From contig DATGJI010000006.1 of NCBI GenBank assembly GCA_035295225.1, forward strand, positions 1 through 37,433: a DNA stretch of 37,433 nucleotides. The letters run 5' to 3'. Shown here piece after piece: positions 31,427 to 37,433 of this stretch; within the stretch, counting starts at the first letter, position 1; the number at the start of each line of letters is the position of its first letter. The position numbers and the translations under genes are program-made. Below the pieces are notes generated by a model, which did not search any database, was not told where the DNA came from, and was given only the letters and a program-made list of their open reading frames with translations. The DNA is from Candidatus Eremiobacteraceae bacterium (GTDB lineage: Bacteria; Vulcanimicrobiota; Vulcanimicrobiia; Eremiobacterales; Eremiobacteraceae).

Positions 31427-31440
31427 CCTAATTATATAGG
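31427..31440 (+). promoter_or_regulatory. Putative BlaI operator, copy 2
   Basis: The dyad CCTA-N6-TAGG includes CTAATTATATAG (31428-31439), matching copy 1 at 10 of 12 positions, with only G/A differences. The flanking base pair differs but stays complementary (A-T there, C-G here). It sits just downstream of the expected transcription start, a classic repressor position. Confidence 0.55.
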
Positions 31441-31453
31441 TATGGAGGCAGCC

Positions 31454-31840
31454 TTGGCCAGACCTCGCTCCCGGATGCTCACCGAAGTCGAGCAGCAACT
31501 CATGGAGATCATCTGGTCGCGCGGCCGTTCCACGGTCGCCGAGGTCGTGGATACCCTTGCGCAGACCAAGCCCGTTGCGTTCAACACGGTCCAGACCACG
31601 CTGCGAATCCTCGAAGACAAAGGTTTTCTTCGGCACTCCACGCTCGGCCGCGCCTTCGTCTACGAGGCAGCAGTCAAACGCGACCAAGCATCCACCACCG
31701 CACTTCATCACGTGCTGGGGCGATATTTCAACGGTTCGCCGGAACTGCTAGCCCAGACGCTGCTCAAGTCGCGCGGTCTTTCGAAAACAGAGTTGACCCG
31801 CATTGAGGCGCTCGTCGCCGAAGCGAGGAAGCGGATATGA
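31454..31840 (+). CDS. BlaI/MecI-family transcriptional repressor (locus 2)
   Basis: I prefer the TTG at 31454, giving MARPRSRMLTEVEQQLMEIIW as in most family members, with GGAGG (31444-31448) 5 nt upstream. The ATG at 31442 would add four residues but has no ribosome site. 128 residues. Winged helix: RSTVAEVVDTLAQTKPVAFNTVQTTLRILEDKGFLRHSTLGRAFVYEA. Dimer helices: LGRYFNGSPELLAQTLLKSRGLSKTELTRIEALV. It overlaps the M56 gene by ATGA. It is related to the locus-1 repressor but clearly diverged, so it is an old duplication or independent acquisition. Confidence 0.92.
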   Translation: MARPRSRMLTEVEQQLMEIIWSRGRSTVAEVVDTLAQTKPVAFNTVQTTLRILEDKGFLRHSTLGRAFVYEAAVKRDQASTTALHHVLGRYFNGSPELLAQTLLKSRGLSKTELTRIEALVAEARKRI

Positions 31841-34065
31841 TCGCCGATATCGTCTCGTCCCTGCTCAACGCTTCTTGGCAAGGTGTCGTACTCTTCGGCG
31901 TCGTGTGGTCACTGATCCGCATCGCGCGCCGTTCCAGCGCTTCGACGCGCTACGCGCTCTGGTTCGCCGTGCTGGTCGGGGTCGCCGCGTTGCCGGCCAT
32001 CGACTTCGCCCTAGCCGCAACTCACTCCGCGACGAGCATCACTTCCATCACATCGGATGCGCCGAGCCTGCTTACCGTCGCGCCGGTTCGGCCGCACGTT
32101 GCGGCTGCGCACGTGCGCACGATGCCAGTCATCCATATGCCATCGGCTCATGCCGGCCTGCGCGAGAAACAATACATACAGCCAATCGTCGCAGCACCGG
32201 CGTCTGAGACGGGTCCGCTTACCGGCGCAGCGCGTACGATGACCGCGGCAATTGCCGACTTTACGATGGACCTTACGCGTTTCGCGAGCTCGGTCTTCAT
32301 CGCATGGTCGATCGTCGCTCTGCTGCTCCTCGCCCGCCTCTTCTTCTCGTTTGCGAGGCTGATGCGCATCAAGCGTGAGCTCACGCCCTGTCGCGACGCC
32401 GCGATTCTCTCGGTGACGCAAGGCTCGACGCGAGCGGTCGATGTCGGCGTCTCGGCCGAGCTTGCGATGCCATGTTTGCTCGGATTCTCTCGACCGGTCA
32501 TTGCATTGCCGCGCGCGCTCTTCTTCGAACTGCCGATCGCAGATCTCGCCCGCATCGTCCGCCACGAGCATGCGCACGTACGGCGCTGGGACGATATCGG
32601 CAACGCCGTGCAGCAGATCGTGAAATCGGTGTACTGGCTCTGCCCGGCCATGCACATGATCTGCCGCATGCTCGACATCGAGCGTGAGATCGCGTGCGAC
32701 GACTTCGCCGTCGTACCGCTCGAAGAACGCGTTCAGTATGCGAAGTGCTTGACGCATTTGGCCGTCGACGGCTTCAAGCGTGTCCGTCCGCTGCCGGCAC
32801 CCTGTCTGTTCTTCAGCCGCAAGCAGCTCTTGGTGCGCGTCGAGCGCTTGCTGGAGCAAGGCCATAACGGGGCCACCTCCATCGCGCGGTTGGCAGCCTA
32901 CGGCATCGGGATTCTCGCAATCGCGATTTGCGCGGTGGCGCGTTTCCAACTTCCGGTGTTCGCGGCGCCGCCGACGGTGCCGACCCCGCCCGCCGCCTCG
33001 GAGCGGGCCGTCGTGCCGCGCGTCCCCGTATCGGCGCGCGTGCAGACCGCGCCGATCGCCGCGCCTGCGCATCTTGCCGCGATCGCGGCAAGAGCAGCAC
33101 GTCCGCATGCTCCCGCTTTGGCGGCCGCGACCGCGATCAAAGCCTCGGCCACGGCCGTTTCTGCTACGGCAGCGGCGACGAAAGCTGCCGCCGCCGCGCT
33201 TGCATCGATGCATCCCGCTGTCATGGTGATGGCGAAACATTTCGCATTCACCGCCAAACGACTCGAAGCGCTGCGTGTCGCCACGATGGAAGGCGCGACC
33301 GCGCCCAGGCTGATGGAGATAGCGCGCCCTGCGTCGGCGGCCAGACTTGCGACCTCGACAACCGATCTGCTCGATGCGCTCTCAAGGGCCGGTTACCCCA
33401 CGCTGCCGGTCGACGACCTCATTCGACTGAAAGATGTCGGCGTGACCGGCGATCTCGTCGACGCCGCCGTCGCGTACAGCGGCTCGCGCCCAAGCGCCGA
33501 TCTGCTCGTGAGGCTAGCGTCGGTTGGCGTCGATGGTGACTACTTGCGGAGTCTGCCTGGGCTTGGCATCTCGCACATGGATCTCGAAGCAGTCGTCCGG
33601 ATGAAATCGATCGGGATAGATCCCGCGTACGTCCGCGAGATGGACGCCGTGCTCAAGACTCGGCCGATGATCGACGACCTCGTGCGCCTGCGTTCGGTCG
33701 GCGTCGATCCGGAGTACGTGCGAGGGATGAATGCGGCGTCTAACTCGAATGAGAGTGTCGAGGACCTTGTCCAATTGCGCTCGTTGGGCGTCGATCCAGG
33801 ATACGTCCACGACGTCGACGCCGCGATGAACACGCGGCTGTCGCTCGTCGATCTCATGCGGTTGCGATCGGTAGGCGTGGATGCCGGCTACATCCGGTCA
33901 TTTCAAGCGCTCGGCTACAACAAGCTCAGCGCCGAGGATCTTGTACGGCTCCGCTCGGTCGGCGTCGACGCGGAGTATGTCCGCATGCTGAGAAGCAAGG
34001 GGATCGGCGGCTCCGCGCCCCTGTCAATCGAGGAGCTCATCAGACTTCGGACGGCAGGTGTATGA
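31837..34065 (+). CDS. M56 (BlaR1-like) membrane metalloprotease with C-terminal helical repeats
   Basis: 742 residues. N-terminal membrane helices (about 7-27, 35-57, and about 150-175 SVFIAWSIVALLLLARLFF) precede the cytoplasmic zinc protease with HEHAH (243-247), Glu244 and Glu284 in IEREIACDDF. A helix about 350-372 (IARLAAYGIGILAIAICAVA) leads outward. A long Ala/Pro/Val-rich stretch (about 375-465) follows, then eight copies of a 24-30-residue repeat with the core DLVRLRSVGVDPEYVR (about 515-742), presumably helical hairpins. The sensor of true BlaR1 is absent. The gene is sandwiched by 4-nt overlaps between blaI and a gene for an exported protein with the same repeat, so the repeats may mediate their contact (inference). 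Confidence 0.88.
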   Translation: MIADIVSSLLNASWQGVVLFGVVWSLIRIARRSSASTRYALWFAVLVGVAALPAIDFALAATHSATSITSITSDAPSLLTVAPVRPHVAAAHVRTMPVIHMPSAHAGLREKQYIQPIVAAPASETGPLTGAARTMTAAIADFTMDLTRFASSVFIAWSIVALLLLARLFFSFARLMRIKRELTPCRDAAILSVTQGSTRAVDVGVSAELAMPCLLGFSRPVIALPRALFFELPIADLARIVRHEHAHVRRWDDIGNAVQQIVKSVYWLCPAMHMICRMLDIEREIACDDFAVVPLEERVQYAKCLTHLAVDGFKRVRPLPAPCLFFSRKQLLVRVERLLEQGHNGATSIARLAAYGIGILAIAICAVARFQLPVFAAPPTVPTPPAASERAVVPRVPVSARVQTAPIAAPAHLAAIAARAARPHAPALAAATAIKASATAVSATAAATKAAAAALASMHPAVMVMAKHFAFTAKRLEALRVATMEGATAPRLMEIARPASAARLATSTTDLLDALSRAGYPTLPVDDLIRLKDVGVTGDLVDAAVAYSGSRPSADLLVRLASVGVDGDYLRSLPGLGISHMDLEAVVRMKSIGIDPAYVREMDAVLKTRPMIDDLVRLRSVGVDPEYVRGMNAASNSNESVEDLVQLRSLGVDPGYVHDVDAAMNTRLSLVDLMRLRSVGVDAGYIRSFQALGYNKLSAEDLVRLRSVGVDAEYVRMLRSKGIGGSAPLSIEELIRLRTAGV

Positions 34066-34955
34066 TGATGAACACGCGCGGCTCGGCCCGCTCTGCATTC
34101 GCTCTCGTCGCCGGCTGTTTAGCGGTTGCGCTTCTGTGCGCGCAAGCGCGGGCCGATCTGCCGACCACGGGCCAATGGATTCTCGACAAACAAGCCGGCG
34201 GCGCCGCGCTTGAGCTGACGCTTCGATCCTCCGGTTCACAAGGATCGCACACGTGGGACTTCGAGGAGAGGAGAAGCATCGACCGCGCCTCGCTTCGCGG
34301 GCTCTCGGATGCGCAACTCTCATCCGGCGGCACGCACGGCTCGTTTCGCATCGTCCGCGATGCGGGCTGGTTCGACTGCGACGGCTGGATCGCGAACGGC
34401 GGCGGAGCGGGATCCTATAGTTTCACACCAGATCTGGCATTTGCTCAAGGGTTGGCTGCGCGCGGCATCGGCAGCCCGACACCGTCGCAATCGCTGCGAT
34501 ACGCGGTGGCCGGAATCGACCTCGCGTACATCGACAAGCTGCGTTCGCTCGGTGTCTCGCCGCTCACGCCCGATGACCTCGTTCGCATGGCCGATCACGG
34601 GGTCGACGCGCCGTTCGTCTCGGCGATGGGCGCCGACGGCTTTCGCTTCCATGCACCAGACGATCTCATCCGCCTGCGCGATCACGGCGTCGATCGTGAT
34701 TACGTCGCGTCCATGCGCTCAGCCGGTTATGCAAACCTCACCGCCGACGATCTCGTCCGGCTGCGCGATCATGGTGTCGATCCGGAGTTCGTCGCGTCGA
34801 TGGCTGCCGTCGGTTATACGAATCTGAGTGCCGACGACCTCGTCCGGCTGCGCGATCACGGTGTCGACGCGGATTTCGTCAAACGGATGACGACGCACGG
34901 CTACTCGAAGCTGTCTGTCGACGATCTGATCCGCTTGCGCGACCACGGATTCTGA
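34062..34955 (+). CDS. Exported repeat protein co-translated with the M56 protease
   Basis: 297 residues; ATG at 34062 overlapping the M56 stop (ATGs at 34065 and 34068 are also possible). The signal peptide ends about ARA-D (residue 33). Residues about 35-130 form a non-repeat domain (WILDKQAGGAALELTLRSSGSQGSHTWDFEERRS) that I do not recognise by name. From about 150 come five repeats of about 26 residues: AGYANLTADDLVRLRDHGVDPEFVASM and the like, of the same class as in the M56 protein. The last repeat is cut off after LIRLRDHGF at the TGA, exactly where a palindromic repeat begins. The function is unknown; a secreted or periplasmic partner of the protease is plausible. Confidence 0.85.
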   Translation: MMMNTRGSARSAFALVAGCLAVALLCAQARADLPTTGQWILDKQAGGAALELTLRSSGSQGSHTWDFEERRSIDRASLRGLSDAQLSSGGTHGSFRIVRDAGWFDCDGWIANGGGAGSYSFTPDLAFAQGLAARGIGSPTPSQSLRYAVAGIDLAYIDKLRSLGVSPLTPDDLVRMADHGVDAPFVSAMGADGFRFHAPDDLIRLRDHGVDRDYVASMRSAGYANLTADDLVRLRDHGVDPEFVASMAAVGYTNLSADDLVRLRDHGVDADFVKRMTTHGYSKLSVDDLIRLRDHGF

Positions 34956-35008
34956 ATGTAGGGCGCGCCTTTATGGCGCGCCGGCGGACCATAAAGGTCC
35001 GCCCTACA
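34956..35008. repeat. Palindromic repeat, family 2, inverted pair
   Basis: Unit A (34956-34982) reads TGTAG-GGCGCGCC-TTTAT-GGCGCGCC. Unit B (34983-35008) is the reverse complement of TGTAG-GGCGGACC-TTTAT-GGTCCGCC. The two face each other, so the whole is also flanked by TGTAGGGC and GCCCTACA. It lies between the convergent repeat-protein and korB genes and may act as a two-way terminator. Confidence 0.9.
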
Positions 35009-35016
35009 CTCGAGCC

Positions 35017-35886
35017 TTACCGGTAGGCTTCTTGGATGCCGGCGTACCGCGCGTCGGCGGTTTCGATATCGAGCCCCGCGATCGCCGGCGCATCCTTGAT
35101 CGTCAACGCTTCCAGCGTCGGACGGATCTCGGTATAGATGATGCCGAGCGGGATCTTGCCGGTCTGCGTCAGGACGTCGAACGCCTTGGCTCGATCTCGC
35201 GGATCGTACTCCGGAATATCGGTGACGTGATAGACATTCTCTTTGAACCACTTATACGTGTTGACTTTGTTGAAAGTCACGCAGGGCGACATGATCTCGA
35301 CGATCGCAAAACCGGGGTGTGCGATAGCCGCTTTGATGAGCTCGGTCATCGCCTTTGGCTCCGACGAGAACCCGCGCGCGATGAACGTGCCGCCGGCGGC
35401 GAGCGCGACCGCCAGGCCGTTGATGGGGGCATCGGGGTTGCCCGCGGGGGACGTGCCGGTCACGTAGCCGAGCGCCGACGTCGGGGACGATTGCCCCTTC
35501 GTCAGTCCGTACGTCTGGTTGTCCATCACGATATACGTCACGTCGGGATTTCGGCGCACCGCGTGCATGAAGTGCCCCGCGCCGATCGCGTAGCCGTCGC
35601 CGTCGCCGCCGGCTGCGATCACCGTCAAATCCTTGTTGGCGAGCTTGACCGCAGTGGCGACCGGGAGCGCTCTGCCGTGAACGCCGTGAAACGCATACGA
35701 GTGGAAGTACCCGGAGATCTTCCCGGAGCAGCCGATGCCGGAGATGAAAGCGGTGTTCTTCGGTTCGAGTCCCATGTCCGCGGCGGCTTGCTTCAGCGCG
35801 GCGATGACGCCGAAGTCACCGCAGCCCGGACACCACCACGACGGCGTGGAGGTGGCGAAATCTTTTGCCGTTAGTGTGGTCGCCAT
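35017..35886 (-). CDS. korB: 2-oxoacid:ferredoxin oxidoreductase beta subunit
   Basis: 289 residues. The N-terminal WWCPGCGDFGV (Cys19, Cys22) and GIGCSGKI segments are cluster/TPP-site features of the KorB/PorB family. The thiamine diphosphate-Mg motif GGDGDGYAIGAGHF...MDNQTYGLTKGQ is complete. The short beta form together with the fused gamma-alpha subunit upstream is the 2-oxoglutarate-type (KorAB/ForAB) two-subunit arrangement. The enzyme converts 2-oxoglutarate (or another 2-oxoacid) plus CoA to acyl-CoA and CO2, reducing ferredoxin, in the cytoplasm; it can serve an oxidative or reductive TCA cycle. The start is 8 nt after the korA stop, so they form one operon. The exact 2-oxoacid is not proven by sequence alone. 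Confidence 0.92.
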   Translation of the reverse strand: MATTLTAKDFATSTPSWWCPGCGDFGVIAALKQAAADMGLEPKNTAFISGIGCSGKISGYFHSYAFHGVHGRALPVATAVKLANKDLTVIAAGGDGDGYAIGAGHFMHAVRRNPDVTYIVMDNQTYGLTKGQSSPTSALGYVTGTSPAGNPDAPINGLAVALAAGGTFIARGFSSEPKAMTELIKAAIAHPGFAIVEIMSPCVTFNKVNTYKWFKENVYHVTDIPEYDPRDRAKAFDVLTQTGKIPLGIIYTEIRPTLEALTIKDAPAIAGLDIETADARYAGIQEAYR

Positions 35887-35894
35887 CGTGAGCT

Positions 35895-37433
35895 TCAGAC
35901 CTCCAGCGCTTGGCGCGCAGACCCGACTGCCTTGATCCGCTCGATGATCTCGATCGGGCGGAACGGCTTGCCGTTGTACTTCAGGACCGAGCGAAGATGC
36001 GGCGACGGCCCCACGACGTAGCGGATCAGGCGTTCAAGCTGCCCGGTGAAGTTGTTCTCCACCACGAAAACCTCTGACGCATCCTTGATGAACGCGCGCA
36101 CTTCTTCTTCCGGAAACGGCCAGAGCGTGCGCATCTGGAGAAAGCGCGTCGGCGTTCCGTCGGCCGCCAAGCGATCCTGCGCTTCCACGATCGGCCCGCG
36201 ATTCGAACCGTAGCCGATGATCGCGATGTCCGCGGACGGATCTCCCAACACGTTTGCTTTCGGCAAGTCCGGACGCATGGACTCGAGTTTGCGCATCCGC
36301 TTTTCCATCATCTTCGTTCGGTTGACCGCATTTTCGGTGATGACACCGTGATCGTTGTGCTCCGATCCGGGGGCGAGGTACATGCCGCCGTCGGTGCCGG
36401 GAACGGCGCGCGGCGAGACGCCGTCAGCCGTGAACGCAAAGCGGCGGTACTCGCCGAATTTCAGATGGCCGTTACGTTCGAGTTTTCCGCGATCCACCGT
36501 GACGGCGGCGACGTCGAGCGAAGGCAGCGTGGCTTTTGACTGACAGAGCGCCTGTTCGGACAGCACGAATACCGGAACCTGATACTTCTCCGCGAGATTG
36601 AACGCGGTCACCGTGAGGTAGAACGACTCCTCGATGGTGCCGGGCGCGATGACGACGCGCGGTATCTCACCGTGACCGGAAAAGATCAGGTGATTGAGAT
36701 TGCTCTGCTCGGTCTTCGTGGGCATGCCTGTGGACGGGCCTGCGCGCGCACATTCGATCACGACGATCGGGATCTCAAGGACGCCCGCCAACCCGATCGC
36801 CTCGGTCATGAGCGCTTGGCCAGGCCCGGACGTGGATGTCATGGCGCGGACGCCTGCGAATCCGGCGCCGATCACCATGTTGATCGCGGCCAACTCGTCC
36901 TCGGCTTGAATCACGACGCCGCCGTACTTCGGCGCGTACTTCGCCATCCACTCGAGCACGTCGGTGGCCGGCGTGATCGGATAACCGGCCATGAAGCGAC
37001 AGCCGGCGACGAGCGCGCCGTAGGCGATCGCGTCGTTGCCCATCATGATCAGACGGTCGCGATCAACGCCCGTCGTCACCGCGTAACCGGATGGACGGTC
37101 GAAATGTTCGTCGACGTATTTCTCGCCGGCCTCGATCGCTCGTATGTTGAGGTCGATGACTTTGTCGCCTTTGCGCTTGTAGACGTTCGTGACATCGCGC
37201 AGGACGATCTCGCGATCCATGCCGATCAGCCGGCCGAGGACCCCGAGAGATATCGTGTTGCGAACGAGCTCAAGGCCGATCTCATCTTTGGCGATCTTCG
37301 CGAGCGGCACTTCGTAGAAGTGCACGTCCGGACGGCGCACCGCATCCGTGAGTTTTTCTTGCGAGGAATCGAAGATGATAAAGCCACCGGCTCGTATCTC
37401 ATCGATGTGGATCTCGACCGCTTCGAGGTCGAA
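35895..37433 (-). CDS. korA: 2-oxoacid:ferredoxin oxidoreductase alpha subunit, gamma-alpha fusion (5' end outside window)
   Basis: 512 residues are visible and the frame is open to the right edge, so the N-terminus is missing. The first part (AGGFIIFDSSQEKLTDAVRRPDVHFYEVPLAKIAKDEIG...GVLGRLIGMD) is the end of the gamma-type domain. The alpha part follows: AGCRFMAGYPITPATDVLEWMAKYAP, GAGFAGVRAMTSTSGPGQALMTEAIGLAGVLEIPIVVIECARAGPSTGMPTKTEQSNLN, and a C-terminal transketolase-like domain with DIAIIGYGSNRGPIVEAQDRL and FVVENNFTGQLERLIRY. It is the upstream partner of korB and forms the heterodimer. Confidence 0.93.
   Translation of the reverse strand, partial: FDLEAVEIHIDEIRAGGFIIFDSSQEKLTDAVRRPDVHFYEVPLAKIAKDEIGLELVRNTISLGVLGRLIGMDREIVLRDVTNVYKRKGDKVIDLNIRAIEAGEKYVDEHFDRPSGYAVTTGVDRDRLIMMGNDAIAYGALVAGCRFMAGYPITPATDVLEWMAKYAPKYGGVVIQAEDELAAINMVIGAGFAGVRAMTSTSGPGQALMTEAIGLAGVLEIPIVVIECARAGPSTGMPTKTEQSNLNHLIFSGHGEIPRVVIAPGTIEESFYLTVTAFNLAEKYQVPVFVLSEQALCQSKATLPSLDVAAVTVDRGKLERNGHLKFGEYRRFAFTADGVSPRAVPGTDGGMYLAPGSEHNDHGVITENAVNRTKMMEKRMRKLESMRPDLPKANVLGDPSADIAIIGYGSNRGPIVEAQDRLAADGTPTRFLQMRTLWPFPEEEVRAFIKDASEVFVVENNFTGQLERLIRYVVGPSPHLRSVLKYNGKPFRPIEIIERIKAVGSARQALEV

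Noticed and set aside
1-37433. UGA recoded genome-wide (code 4 or 25)
   Set aside because: Many genes here end at UGA in the expected place (for example 4765, 18551, 25960, 27436, 31840, 34065), with the next gene overlapping that UGA.

Overview
The window is 37.4 kb of GC-rich, densely coding DNA from a Gram-negative-type (diderm) bacterium. A TonB-dependent outer-membrane receptor, an RND efflux pump and several lipoproteins point to two membranes. The mix of M56/BlaI signalling pairs, ECF sigma/anti-sigma pairs, beta-propeller lipoproteins, a tricorn-type protease and a fused 2-oxoacid:ferredoxin oxidoreductase resembles soil lineages such as Acidobacteriota or Candidatus Eremiobacterota (WPS-2). 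That placement is inference from gene content only. Many genes end normally at UGA, so the standard code applies. I saw no rRNA, tRNA, CRISPR array or transposase.

Layout. 1-3007: 3' part of a TonB-dependent receptor, followed by two strong hairpins. 3394-5867: a six-bladed Kelch lipoprotein, a NIPSNAP-family protein, a PaaI-type thioesterase, and an exported peroxiredoxin with an in-frame UGA exactly at the peroxidatic cysteine position. 5972-14013: a tricorn-like protease, a 936-residue pentapeptide-repeat membrane protein and an exported PQQ-type propeller protein. 14160-19123 (minus strand): ECF sigma factor, an anti-sigma factor fused to a DUF4349 domain, and an RND pump. 19199-22514: a VOC protein and a tandem pair of Vgb-like lipoproteins. 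22626-25462 and 31454-34955: two BlaI/M56 (BlaR1-like) loci whose protease genes carry different repeat domains. Between them, 25637-28068 is a tightly packed cupredoxin / metallophosphoesterase / ECF sigma / anti-sigma operon, followed by a large exported BNR-propeller protein. 35017-37433 (minus strand): korB and the 3' part of korA.

The most interesting items are as follows. (1) The peroxiredoxin at 5274-5867 looks like a selenoprotein. The open frame resumes directly after the UGA, and 22 nt beyond it lies a 6-bp hairpin with a GUC loop that fits the bacterial SECIS model. (2) The two BlaI/M56 loci share a nearly identical 12-bp dyad motif upstream, which suggests related or cross-acting repressors. 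The first BlaI gene appears to be transcribed as a leaderless mRNA. The second locus shares a helical repeat with a co-translated exported protein. (3) Two families of small palindromic intergenic repeats differ between copies by paired, compensatory stem changes. They have altered the end of at least one gene (the VOC protein) and perhaps a second.
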